DNA from: Rhodopseudomonas faecalis
Lineage (GTDB): Bacteria > Pseudomonadota > Alphaproteobacteria > Rhizobiales > Xanthobacteraceae
DNA length: 41,398 nt
Assembly: GCF_003217325.1 (NCBI RefSeq)
Contig: NZ_QJTI01000029.1
Span: 1 to 41,398 of the forward strand
Reading direction: 5' to 3'
Position numbers and translations under genes: made by a program. Within the stretch, counting starts at the first letter, position 1; every line of letters starts with the position of its first letter. This document shows, piece by piece, positions 8,578 through 19,208 of the stretch. The notes under the pieces are model-generated. The model did no database searches, had not been told where the DNA came from, and saw nothing but the letters and a program-made list of their open reading frames with translations.

Positions 8578-8712
8578 CTTCCCTTCTCCCCTTTTGGGAG
8601 AAGGTGCCTTCGCGAAGCGAAGGCGGATGAGGGGGGATGTCCTCGGATGCAGCCCCCTCACCCGGCGCCTCGCTTCGTTCGGCGTCCCCCTCTCCCCCAA
8701 GGGGAGAGGGTT
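8578..8712. repeat. Multi-hairpin palindromic repeat between dnaN and recF
   Basis: Successive inverted repeats: CCTTCTCCC/GGGAGAAGG (8582-8604), GCCTTCGC/GCGAAGGC (8606-8624), a looser TGAGGGG/CCCCTCA pairing, and CCCTCTCCCC/GGGGAGAGGG (about 8689-8711). The outer arms are related, so the whole element could fold into one long cruciform. It resembles dispersed palindromic repeats of Nitrobacteraceae. The recF reading frame continues through it to 8569, which explains the false long N-terminus. Confidence 0.8.
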
Positions 8713-8736
8713 CAATCAGCGCTTCCCACGAGCGAT

Positions 8737-9876
8737 ATGACCGCCGCCCGCATTCATCGCCTCTTGCTCAGCCAGTTCCGCAACTACACGGCGGCCAGTC
8801 TGCGCGTCGAGGCTGACCTGGTGGCGCTGGTCGGCGCCAATGGCGCTGGCAAGACCAATTGCCTGGAAGCGATCTCGCTGTTGTCGCCGGGCCGCGGGCT
8901 GCGCCGCGCCACGCTCGACGACATCGCCAATCGCCACGGTGACGGCTCATGGGCGGTGTCGGCCGAGGTCGAGGGCGCGCTTGGGCTTGCCACGCTCGGC
9001 ACCGGCATCGAGCCACGGCGCGATGACGCCGCCGCCAGCAGCCGACGCTGCCGGATCGACCGCGAGAATGTCAGCTCGGCGGCGGCCTTTGGCGATCATC
9101 TGCGCATGGTGTGGCTGACGCCGGCCATGGACGGGCTGTTCACTGGCCCGGCCGCCGAACGGCGGCGGTTTTTCGACCGGCTGGTGCTGGCGATCGACAG
9201 CGAGCATTCCAGCCGGGTGGCGGCGCTGGAGCGCAGCCTGCGCTCGCGCAACCGGGTGCTGGAGGAACGCTGCCAGGATTCCCATTGGCTCGACGCCATC
9301 GAACGCGAGACCGCGGAATTGGCGGTCGCGGTGGCGGCGATGCGCGGCGAAACCGTGATGCGGCTCGGCGCGGCGCTGGCGGCGCGCGGTGCCGGCTCGG
9401 CGTTTCCCTCGGCTGACATCGCGCTCGATGGCTGGATGGAAAACGCGCTGCGCACGGAGCCCGCAACCGCCATTGAGGATCGCTACCGCGCGGTGCTGCG
9501 CGAGGCGCGGCCGCGCGACGCCGCCGCCGGCCGCACGCTCGACGGCCCACATCTCACCGATCTGCGCGTGGTCTATGCCGCCAAGGCGATGCCGGCGCGC
9601 GACGCCTCCACCGGCGAGCAGAAAGCGCTGCTGATCGGCCTGATCCTGGCCCATGCGCAGCTGGTGGCGGAGATGACCGGCATCACCCCGCTGCTGCTGC
9701 TCGACGAGGTGGTGGCGCATCTTGATCCCTCGCGCCGCCGCGCTTTGTTTGCGGAGCTGCAGCGGCTCGGCGCCCAGGTCTGGATGACCGGCGCTGATCC
9801 AGCGGCGTTCGCCGATCTTGCCGGCGGCGAGGTGTTTGACGTCGAGGACGGCCGGATAGCGGCGCGGGCCGACTAG
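8737..9876 (+). CDS. recF: DNA replication and repair protein RecF
   Basis: 379 aa from the ATG at 8737. An SMC-like ABC ATPase: Walker A GANGAGKT (33-40), the N-terminal LSQFRNYTAASL segment, the ABC signature region STGEQKALLIGLILA, and Walker B LLLLDEVVAHLD. RecF with RecO and RecR loads RecA at single-strand gaps. No strong Shine-Dalgarno precedes this start, but upstream codons lie inside the palindromic repeat and are not RecF-like. It is separated from gyrB by the RTX-like gene, which breaks the usual recF-gyrB adjacency. Confidence 0.95.
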   Translation: MTAARIHRLLLSQFRNYTAASLRVEADLVALVGANGAGKTNCLEAISLLSPGRGLRRATLDDIANRHGDGSWAVSAEVEGALGLATLGTGIEPRRDDAAASSRRCRIDRENVSSAAAFGDHLRMVWLTPAMDGLFTGPAAERRRFFDRLVLAIDSEHSSRVAALERSLRSRNRVLEERCQDSHWLDAIERETAELAVAVAAMRGETVMRLGAALAARGAGSAFPSADIALDGWMENALRTEPATAIEDRYRAVLREARPRDAAAGRTLDGPHLTDLRVVYAAKAMPARDASTGEQKALLIGLILAHAQLVAEMTGITPLLLLDEVVAHLDPSRRRALFAELQRLGAQVWMTGADPAAFADLAGGEVFDVEDGRIAARAD

Positions 9877-9950
9877 GACTTTGCCGATCGCCCGCGCGAG
9901 CATCGATCATCGAACGCAACTTTAACGCGATCTTCACTCCATCCGAGCAA

Positions 9951-9967
9951 GGTTCGTCTGACGAACC
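9951..9967 (+). other. Short hairpin after recF
   Basis: GGTTCGT (9951-9957), CTG loop, ACGAACC (9961-9967). A perfect 7-bp stem between recF and the RTX-like gene, without a T-run. Confidence 0.4.
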
Positions 9968-10007
9968 GCGCGAAAGCTCATGCCGGGATTCAAGAAGGAC
10001 AGATCCG

Positions 10008-11087
10008 ATGCACGTCGCCTCCTCGAGCCTGCCCCTGGATCATACCGTCAGATCGTTCCGCCATCAGACCGCCGAGGCATCGGCGCAGCAACAGGGCAGC
10101 GGCGACATCCACGGTTTCCCCGTGTCCGCTTCAAACACGGCGATCAGGATCGAGATCTCCGACCGAGCCAAACTACTATTGGCCCGCGCCAATGCGGAGC
10201 AGCCCGTGGTGCAGCAACTGCAAGCGCAGATCAATGCGCTCCGCCACGCCGCATCGTCGATGGGCCTCGGCAGGCCGTTCGACATCCTCGACAATGTCAC
10301 CATCACCACCGGCTCCGGCGACGACGTCATCACCGCTCTGAGCCACGCCACCATCAATGCCGGCGACGGCAATAACAGGGTCAGCACTTATAACCACTCC
10401 ACCGTGACCACCGGCGCGGGTGACGACGTGGTCGACACCTATGGCTGGTCCACCGTCAACGCGGGCGACGGCAACAACAGGGTCAGCACCTATAACCACT
10501 CCAACGTGACCACCGGCGCGGGTGACGACGTGGTCGACACCTATGGCTGGTCCACCGTCAACGCGGGCGACGGCAACAACAGGGTCAGCACCTATAACCA
10601 CTCCACCGTAACCACCGGCGCGGGTGACGACGTAGTCAGCACTTATGGCTGGTCCACCGTCAACGCGGGCGACGGCAACAACAGGGTCAGCACCTATAAC
10701 CACTCCACCGTGACCACCGGCGCCGGCAACGACGTGATCAACACCGGCAACACCTCAACGATCTTCGCGGGCGGCGGCGATGACATCATCACCACTGCCG
10801 GATGGTCCACGGTTCAGGGAGGAGCCGGCAACGACACCATCCGGGTCGGAACGCTGTCCATGGTGATGTTTGGCAGGGGTGATGGTCGTGACGAAATTCA
10901 CGTCAACGGCAGAGTGACATTGCAGATCAGCGGCTATTCGGCGTCCGACGTCACGGTGACCCGCGATGGCGACAACGCCGTGCTCAGCTTCAAAGGATCG
11001 GAGGATTCCATCATCCTCAAGCTCGACGCCGGCAGTTCTGCCACCCTGAAATTCACCGACCAGGCGGCGCTCGACATCAAGGTTTAG
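10008..11087 (+). CDS. RTX-like tandem-repeat protein
   Basis: 359 aa, preceded by a GAAGGA ribosome-binding site. Residues 1-95 are non-repetitive with no Sec signal. Residues about 97-275 hold about five copies of a 34-aa unit. Each unit contains two glycine/aspartate turns (GAGDD and NAGDGNN type) separated by STV and TYNHS strands. Such nonapeptide-like GxGxD turns resemble calcium-binding beta-roll repeats. The C-terminal part (GGAGNDTIRV, then GRGDGRDEIHV and the ISGYSASDVTVTRDGDNAVLSF segment) resembles the domain found next to haemolysin-type calcium-binding repeats. Type I secretion is therefore likely, but no transporter gene is nearby. At DNA level the three central units are nearly identical. 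The substrate or role is unknown. Confidence 0.75.
   Translation: MHVASSSLPLDHTVRSFRHQTAEASAQQQGSGDIHGFPVSASNTAIRIEISDRAKLLLARANAEQPVVQQLQAQINALRHAASSMGLGRPFDILDNVTITTGSGDDVITALSHATINAGDGNNRVSTYNHSTVTTGAGDDVVDTYGWSTVNAGDGNNRVSTYNHSNVTTGAGDDVVDTYGWSTVNAGDGNNRVSTYNHSTVTTGAGDDVVSTYGWSTVNAGDGNNRVSTYNHSTVTTGAGNDVINTGNTSTIFAGGGDDIITTAGWSTVQGGAGNDTIRVGTLSMVMFGRGDGRDEIHVNGRVTLQISGYSASDVTVTRDGDNAVLSFKGSEDSIILKLDAGSSATLKFTDQAALDIKV
10398..10703 (+). repeat. Three near-identical 102-bp tandem repeats
   Basis: Units at 10398-10499, 10500-10601 and 10602-10703, exactly 102 bp (34 codons) each and in frame, differing at only a few bases. A diverged unit precedes (about 10296-10397) and another follows (from 10704). 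High DNA identity implies recent duplication or gene conversion. Confidence 0.93.
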
Positions 11088-11119
11088 CGCCGCGCGCCGC
11101 CGGTATCGGGCTGGTTTGA

Positions 11120-13780
<2,661 letters not shown>

Positions 13781-13864
13781 TCGGCGCCGCCCCTCCCCTC
13801 CGCCCGCCGCGGCATCGGTGCAATCCCGATTGCCGCGCTTGGCGCGCCGTGATCAGATCGCGGC

Positions 13865-14806
13865 ATGGATTCCTCATCCGCTTTACCGCTCCCGAGCCTC
13901 TTTGGCTGCGCCCTCGCTCGGCGCCGCTGGCGCGACGGCATGGTGCGGGCTGCCGCTGCGCTGGCCGTGCTTTGGTTCACCGCGATTGCCGCCGCGCTGC
14001 CCGCGGCCGCGGCCAAGGATGACGATGATGATGACGACGACACGCCGGCCAAGCCAGCGGTGCCCAACATCTATCTCGATCTCAGCACCGCGGCGGTCAC
14101 CATCCCGGCCAACAGCCTGGCGCTCGGCTTTGGCGGCGGGCAGTGGCTGTCGCGGCTGCAATTATCCTCGCCTGCTGCGATCGGCGTCGGCGTCAGCGCG
14201 CCGTTGACGGTCGACCTGACCGACCGGCTGTCGGTATATGCCGGCGTGTTTGGCAGCACGGCGCTGCCCGACAACGGCTCATGGACTAACTTTGAGATCA
14301 ATAGCTGGATGGCCGGTTTCACCGCCGAGCTTTATCAGCAGAACGGCGGCACATTTCCGACCGTGACGCTGCAATCGACGCTGTCAGCGCCGACCATCGA
14401 CTGGCGCATCAACGCCTCCAGCATCGATAACAATCTGGAGTTCGACTACGCGCTCGACGCGGACGAAACGCGCGGCCTGCTCGCCGGTGTGCGCTACATT
14501 CAGGTGCTGGTCGACAGCGCGGCGGTGACCGTGCGTTCGCCGATCATCGGCTATCTCGGCGGCTATTATCAGTGGCCGAATAATTGGAAGGCGTCGGTGC
14601 GGGCCGGACTGCAGCATTTCGGCGGCGCGCAGCTTGGCACGCTGACGCCGATCAAGTCGTTCACCCAGCCGATCCTGCGCATCGATCTCGATCAGATCGA
14701 CGACAATGACAACCGGCTGTTTGGCGTCTCGGGGCAGATCGCCTGGACCCCGACGCCGTCCTACATGCTGACGCTGCGCACCCCGATCTATGCGGTGCGC
14801 AACTAG
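13865..14806 (+). CDS. Outer-membrane-like hypothetical protein
   Basis: 313 aa. A long N-region with Arg residues, a hydrophobic core (VRAAAALAVLWFTAIAAALPAAAA) and Ala-rich cleavage site indicate a signal peptide ending near residue 50. The mature N-terminus has eight consecutive Asp residues after a Lys, then a Pro-rich spacer. The rest alternates beta-strand-like segments with Gly/aromatic residues (LALGFGGGQWLSRLQL, GYLGGYYQWPNNW, the C-terminal YMLTLRTPIYAVRN), which suggests an outer-membrane beta-barrel. An alternative start is the internal MVRAAAALAV. I know no function. The Asp run may bind divalent cations. Confidence 0.7.
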   Translation: MDSSSALPLPSLFGCALARRRWRDGMVRAAAALAVLWFTAIAAALPAAAAKDDDDDDDDTPAKPAVPNIYLDLSTAAVTIPANSLALGFGGGQWLSRLQLSSPAAIGVGVSAPLTVDLTDRLSVYAGVFGSTALPDNGSWTNFEINSWMAGFTAELYQQNGGTFPTVTLQSTLSAPTIDWRINASSIDNNLEFDYALDADETRGLLAGVRYIQVLVDSAAVTVRSPIIGYLGGYYQWPNNWKASVRAGLQHFGGAQLGTLTPIKSFTQPILRIDLDQIDDNDNRLFGVSGQIAWTPTPSYMLTLRTPIYAVRN

Positions 14807-14840
14807 AACACTTCGGCACCCACCGCCCACCGATCACCCA

Positions 14841-14937
14841 TCATGCCGCGCTTGTCGCTGGCATCCACGTCTTACTCAGTGATTCAGGAGCAAAGACGTG
14901 GATAGCCGGAACGCGCCCAGCCATGACTGGGCTGCGT
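14841..14937. repeat. Dispersed inverted-repeat element, copy A
   Basis: Two hairpin arms around an inner inverted pair, CCACGTCTT (14865-14873) and AAGACGTGG. The same architecture appears at 32757 and 39307. This copy is the most degenerate in its outer arms. Confidence 0.75.
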
Positions 14938-14967
14938 GACTGGTATCAATCGCGATAAGTGCCGCGA

Positions 14968-15477
14968 TTACGCCGCTTCCAGCGCCGGCACCGGCAACGC
15001 CGTCACCGACTTGATCTTTTCCATCGCAAAGCGCGAGGTGACGTTCTTGAGCGGCACGGCGCTGATCAGCTTCTTGTAGAAGATGTCGTAGCTGCGCATG
15101 TCGGCGACCACCACGCGCAGCATGTAATCGACATCGCCCGCCATGCGATAGAACTCGATCACTTCGGGCATCGCGCTGACCGCGTTGGCAAACGTCTTCA
15201 GCCAGGCGTCGGAATGATCGCCGCTCTCGATCGAGACGAACACCGTGAGCCCCAGGCCGATCTTGTTCTGATCGACCAGCGCGACCCGCTTGGTGATGAC
15301 GCCATCGGCCTCGAGCCGCTGAATGCGCTTCCAGCACGGCGTCGACGACAGCCCGACCCGATCGCCGATCTCCGCCACCGACAGCGAGGCGTCATTTTGC
15401 AGCACGGTGAGGATTTTGCGGTCGATCGCGTCGAGCCGGCGGTTCGATTCAACCTGCGGGACAGACAATTCAGCCAT
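14968..15477 (-). CDS. Lrp/AsnC family transcriptional regulator
   Basis: 169 aa from the ATG at 15477; a GGAAG lies about 12 nt upstream. An N-terminal winged helix-turn-helix (LDAIDRKILTVLQNDASLSVAEIGDRVGLS, then STPCWKRIQRLEADGVI) is followed by an RAM/AsnC ligand-binding domain (GLGLTVFVSIE through YRMAGDVDYMLRVVVADMRSYDIFY). This family binds amino acids and regulates amino-acid metabolism or transport genes. No obvious target is adjacent, so the ligand and regulon are unknown. The frame opens 9 codons earlier at 15504, but the shorter start fits family N-termini. Confidence 0.93.
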   Translation of the reverse strand: MAELSVPQVESNRRLDAIDRKILTVLQNDASLSVAEIGDRVGLSSTPCWKRIQRLEADGVITKRVALVDQNKIGLGLTVFVSIESGDHSDAWLKTFANAVSAMPEVIEFYRMAGDVDYMLRVVVADMRSYDIFYKKLISAVPLKNVTSRFAMEKIKSVTALPVPALEAA

Positions 15478-15619
15478 GAGAGAAACTTTCTTCCAAATGA
15501 CCACGACATCGCGGCCTCGTTTGGGATTTTATTTCACGCGATGGCTTAGCTTGTCAAGAACCCGAACCATCGGTCCGGCATCGCGCCGCGGGCGCGGCGC
15601 GATCATCCGGCGCAGCGGC

Positions 15620-15841
15620 TCAGGCCGCTTTGGCCACGACCGGACGCGAGCCGGCCTTGGACTTGTCGAGCGACGCTAGATGGCGCAGCGCCGCCTTGTG
15701 CGCCTCGCCGGGCGAGCGGAATTCGCGGCCGTCGAGCAGATTGAAATCGTGGCTGGCGGCGTGGAACCGATAGGCACGGCCATCGCGGACCACGATGCCG
15801 GCAGCGTGCGACTGAACTTCAATGATGAATGCAGTGGACAT
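15620..15841 (-). CDS. Small conserved-type hypothetical protein
   Basis: 73 aa from the ATG at 15841 (MSTAFIIEVQSHAAGIVVRDGRAYRFHAAS). The middle part is LLDGREFRSPGEAHKAALRHLASLD and the C-terminus is Lys/Ala-rich. It looks like a compact soluble protein. I recall similar short proteins in Bradyrhizobium-type genomes but no function. The frame opens further upstream to 15994; the extra residues are poor in typical coding character. Confidence 0.6.
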   Translation of the reverse strand: MSTAFIIEVQSHAAGIVVRDGRAYRFHAASHDFNLLDGREFRSPGEAHKAALRHLASLDKSKAGSRPVVAKAA

Positions 15842-15924
15842 GACAAACCCGTCGCCCGGCTCGCTGGCCGGCGCCTTTTCTGGTTTGAAGAAATCGAATG
15901 GGGTGGGGTTGAAGGGGTTCTGCT

Positions 15925-16245
15925 TCAACAACAACAGGACGGCAGATGCATTCGACTGCACACGTCCACCACACGCGATACCACGCTCGACCACCGCTGA
16001 CGCAAAGACATCATCAATCCCCGTTCGGTCAGCACCGCTGGATCCGCCCCCGCCGGCTCAGCCTGCTGGCCGAGGGGGGCGTCGCTCATGGGACCAATCA
16101 CGGTCGGCATGCCCGCCGCCGTTTGATCCACAAGCGCCTTTTCCACCATAGGTGGCATCAAAGTCAATGGCTCGCGCAAAAAGAGTTGTTCGTTCTCCGC
16201 GAGCACCGCAGCGGGGAATGACCTGCTGTCAATATGGGGCTGCAT
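15925..16245 (-). CDS. Candidate orphan ORF, 106 aa
   Basis: This occupies most of the 478-bp gap at 15842-16319. An ATG at 16245 is preceded at good spacing by AAGGGGAG. The product starts MQPHIDSRSFPAAVLAENEQ, contains PMVEKALVDQTAAGMPTVIG, and ends with three Cys (SCCC). No domain is recognised and there is no signal peptide. Third-position GC appears lower than in neighbouring genes. It could be a real orphan gene, a decayed gene or chance; apart from it I see nothing in the gap. Confidence 0.33.
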   Translation of the reverse strand: MQPHIDSRSFPAAVLAENEQLFLREPLTLMPPMVEKALVDQTAAGMPTVIGPMSDAPLGQQAEPAGADPAVLTERGLMMSLRQRWSSVVSRVVDVCSRMHLPSCCC

Positions 16246-16319
16246 CTCACTCCCCTTCTGCGGCACGGGCATCCTTTGATGGGGCGGGTCGCGCCAAAAC
16301 GGCGGCGCACCCCATGGCC

Positions 16320-16496
16320 TCAGCGTTCGTGCTGCACCGGGGCCGGGGTCGGCGGCTGCTCGTCATCGGCGATCGCCCGCCAGGCGGCGCCGTCGAGGTC
16401 CTCGTATTGGCCGCTCTTCAGCGACCACAGGAAGCCGATCAGACCCAGCAATCCGAGCGCCAGAGCCAGCGGAACCAAGATCACCATCACTTCCAT
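16320..16496 (-). CDS. ccoS: cbb3 oxidase maturation protein CcoS (FixS)
   Basis: 58 aa. It has one N-terminal transmembrane helix (VILVPLALALGLLGLIGFLWSL), followed by the family motif SGQYEDLDGAAWRAI and a short acidic/Pro-rich tail. CcoS is needed for cofactor insertion (haem/CuB) into the cbb3 oxidase in bacteria studied. The gene begins 11 bp after ccoI, the usual last position of ccoGHIS. Short, but the sequence and position leave little doubt. Confidence 0.93.
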   Translation of the reverse strand: MEVMVILVPLALALGLLGLIGFLWSLKSGQYEDLDGAAWRAIADDEQPPTPAPVQHER

Positions 16497-16507
16497 GACG
16501 CAGTCTC

Positions 16508-18682
16508 CTAATTCACCCGACGCGCACGCAGCGCATTCAGCATCACCAGCAGCGACGAGCCGGACATCGCCACCGCGGCGATCAGCGGCGTCGCGAAGCC
16601 GAAGATCGCGATCGGCACCGCGAGCACGTTGTAGCCGATCGCCAGTCCGAGATTTTCACGCATCAGCCGCATGGCCTTGCGCGCGTAGTCGATCGCCGTC
16701 ACCACCGGCGCCAGTTCCTTGCCGAGAAACACCAGGTCGGCGGTGCTCTGGCTGAGATGGGCGGCGCTGATCGGCGACATCGACACGCTCGCCGCCGCGA
16801 GCGCCGGCGCGTCGTTCATGCCGTCGCCGACCATCATCACCTTGCGGCCGCGGCGCTTCAGCGCCTCGATATGCGCGATCTTCTCGGCCGGCTTGACGCC
16901 CGCCTGCCAGATAGCGACACCAAGCGTATCAGCCGCATGGCGCACGGCCGGCTCGCGATCGCCCGACAACAGCTCGACGATCACGCCGCGGGCATGCAGC
17001 GCTGCGATCGTGTCCTTGGCGTCGGCGCGTAGTTGCTGGCGCACGGCAAATACGTAGCGCTCATCACCGCGGCGGAACGCCACCACCGACACTTCCGGAT
17101 CCTCGCTCATCACCGCCAGCGCTTGCGCCTCGGCGCCGCAATAGGCCGGGCTGCCGAGCCGCAGCTCCTGGCCGTCGAGCACGGTGCGTACGCCCTGCCC
17201 CGGCTCCTCGACCACATCGGCGAGCGGCGAGCGCGCCTGCGCCGCGCGAGCCACCGCGGCGGCGACCGGGTGATGGCTGGCGAGCGCCAGCCGTCCGGCG
17301 AGCTCGAACACCGCGGGCGGCACCGCGCCGGCATTGACGACGTCGAGTTCCGGCAACGTCAGCGTGCCGGTCTTGTCGAACACCACGGTGTCGACATCGG
17401 CGACGCGCTCGATGGCATCGCCGGAATTGAGCAGCACGCCGGCGCGGAACATCGCGCCCGACGCCACGGTCTGCACCGCGGGAATCGCCAGGCCGAGCGC
17501 GCATGGACAGGTGATGATCAGCACCGCGATCGCGGTGACGATCGCGTCGTGCCAACTGGCGCCAAACGCCACCCAGCCGAGCATCGTCAGTAGCGCGGTG
17601 ATATGAACCAGCGGCGCATAAAGCCGCGAGGCACGATCGGCGAGCTGCACATAGCGCGAGCGCGCTTGCAGCGCATTCTCGAGCAGCCGCGAGATTTCCG
17701 CCAGCAGCGTGCCTTCCGCCGCCGCCGACACTTTGATGCGCAGGCTGCCCGACATGTTGAGCGTGCCGGCATAGACCGCGACGCCGCGCTCGGCGGCGAC
17801 ATGGCGGGTTTCGCCTGTGATCAGGCTTTGATCGATCTCGGAGCGGCCTTCGATCACCACGCCATCGACCGCGCAGCGCTCGCCAGCGCGCAGCAGCACG
17901 ATGTCGCCGGGCTGAACCGCTGCAATCGGCACTTCGCGGATCTCATCGGGCCCGACAAATTTGGTGGCGGTTTCCGCTTTCAGCGCCGCGAGATTGCCGG
18001 CGACCGCGCGGGTGCGCTGCCGCATCTTCTGATCAAGGAACCGGCCCGCCAGCAGGAAGGTGAGCAGCATGATCGCTGCATCGAAATAAGCGTGCTCGGC
18101 GTGATTGATGGTTTCCACTAGCGACATCGCCAGTGCCAGGATCACGCCGATCGAGATCGGAACGTCCATATTGACGCTGCGGGCGCGCAGCGCCTGCCAG
18201 GCCGATTTGAAGAACGGCTGGCCGGCATAGGCCGCACTCGGCAGCACCACCAGCGCCGACAGCCAATGGAAGAAGTCGCGGGTCTCCGGCAGCATGTCGG
18301 TGCCGACCCAGATCGGGATCGACAGCATCATCACGTTCATGCTGGCGAAGGCGGCAACGCCGAGGCAGGTCAGCAGCCATTTGGCGCGGCTCGCTTCCTC
18401 GATCTCGGCGCGCATCGGCTCGAACGGATAGGCCTTGTAGCCGAGTTCGGCGAGCCTATCGATGAACAGCGCCGGGTTGAGCGCGCCCTTCTTCCATTCG
18501 ATGGCAAGCCGGCGATCGGTGAAATTGACGCGCGCCCGGGTCACGTCCGGGATCGAGGACAGCCCGCGCTCGATCTTGGCCATGCAGCCGGCGCAGCTCA
18601 CGCCCTCGACCGCGAGATCGAGATGGGCGGTGTCGGCATCGACGTCTTTAACGTAGTGAGAAAAGTCCCGGGTCATCAGCAT
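16508..18682 (-). CDS. ccoI: Copper-transporting P1B-type ATPase CcoI (FixI)
   Basis: 724 aa. An N-terminal heavy-metal-associated domain has C30-A-G-C33. Several transmembrane helices follow, with the ion-path motif CPC at 392-394. The phosphorylation motif starts at D436 (DKTGTLT), the actuator motif is TGET (289-292), and GDGMNDAPAL lies in the P-domain. CcoI exports Cu(I) from the cytoplasm to supply CuB of the cbb3 oxidase. It starts 9 bp after ccoH, within the ccoGHIS operon, and so is probably under the FixK box upstream of ccoG. ATG codons at residues 1 and 3 are both possible starts. Confidence 0.97.
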   Translation of the reverse strand: MLMTRDFSHYVKDVDADTAHLDLAVEGVSCAGCMAKIERGLSSIPDVTRARVNFTDRRLAIEWKKGALNPALFIDRLAELGYKAYPFEPMRAEIEEASRAKWLLTCLGVAAFASMNVMMLSIPIWVGTDMLPETRDFFHWLSALVVLPSAAYAGQPFFKSAWQALRARSVNMDVPISIGVILALAMSLVETINHAEHAYFDAAIMLLTFLLAGRFLDQKMRQRTRAVAGNLAALKAETATKFVGPDEIREVPIAAVQPGDIVLLRAGERCAVDGVVIEGRSEIDQSLITGETRHVAAERGVAVYAGTLNMSGSLRIKVSAAAEGTLLAEISRLLENALQARSRYVQLADRASRLYAPLVHITALLTMLGWVAFGASWHDAIVTAIAVLIITCPCALGLAIPAVQTVASGAMFRAGVLLNSGDAIERVADVDTVVFDKTGTLTLPELDVVNAGAVPPAVFELAGRLALASHHPVAAAVARAAQARSPLADVVEEPGQGVRTVLDGQELRLGSPAYCGAEAQALAVMSEDPEVSVVAFRRGDERYVFAVRQQLRADAKDTIAALHARGVIVELLSGDREPAVRHAADTLGVAIWQAGVKPAEKIAHIEALKRRGRKVMMVGDGMNDAPALAAASVSMSPISAAHLSQSTADLVFLGKELAPVVTAIDYARKAMRLMRENLGLAIGYNVLAVPIAIFGFATPLIAAVAMSGSSLLVMLNALRARRVN

Positions 18683-18691
18683 GACGGCATC

Positions 18692-19192
18692 CTAGTTCAG
18701 CACCATGCGATTCTTTGACAGAAACACCCGGTTGCCGGTGGCATCGCCTTCCAGCACCAGCTCCCACAGACCCGGCTGCACGCCGCTGGTCTGGCCCCGA
18801 TAGATGCCCTCGCCGATCTCGGCGAGCGTCAGTTCCTTGTCGCCGCGCTTGTCGGCGGGTCGTTCCAGCCGGCCGAAGAAGGTCAGCCCGGCCAGCGGCA
18901 CGCCGTTGTGATCGCGGGCCTCGACGCGCAAGGTCGCGAGCCCATCGGGCTGCCGCTCGACCTTGGCGTCGATCTTCCAATCGCGCTGCGCCTGTTCGCG
19001 CGCCGCCGCGATTTCATTGTCGTAGCGCAGGCTGGCGAGATAGGCGCTATCGACATTGGTGCCTGGCAAAGTATCGATCGCCAGTTTCATCATCAGCAAA
19101 TTGACGCCGATCACCAGGCCAAAGAACCCGAGCAGCAAGCCGAGCACCATGCGGCCGGTGAGCGGACGTGGTGAAGAGATCGACTTGCTCAT
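18692..19192 (-). CDS. ccoH: cbb3 oxidase assembly protein CcoH (FixH)
   Basis: 166 aa. One N-terminal transmembrane helix (MVLGLLLGFFGLVIGVNLLMMKLAI) is followed by a periplasmic domain. That domain contains AYLASLRYDNEIAAAREQAQRDW and a C-terminal beta-rich part (PLAGLTFFGRLERPAD, GIYRGQTSGVQPGLWELVLEG), the FixH family pattern. CcoH interacts with assembling cbb3 subunits. It lies 16 bp after ccoG and 9 bp before ccoI. Confidence 0.95.
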   Translation of the reverse strand: MSKSISSPRPLTGRMVLGLLLGFFGLVIGVNLLMMKLAIDTLPGTNVDSAYLASLRYDNEIAAAREQAQRDWKIDAKVERQPDGLATLRVEARDHNGVPLAGLTFFGRLERPADKRGDKELTLAEIGEGIYRGQTSGVQPGLWELVLEGDATGNRVFLSKNRMVLN

Positions 19193-19208
19193 CGGGCACT
19201 CCTTGGCC

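Noticed and set aside
8569-8736. 56-residue N-terminal extension of RecF
   Set aside because: It translates the palindromic repeat element and is not RecF-like; RecF homology starts at 8737.
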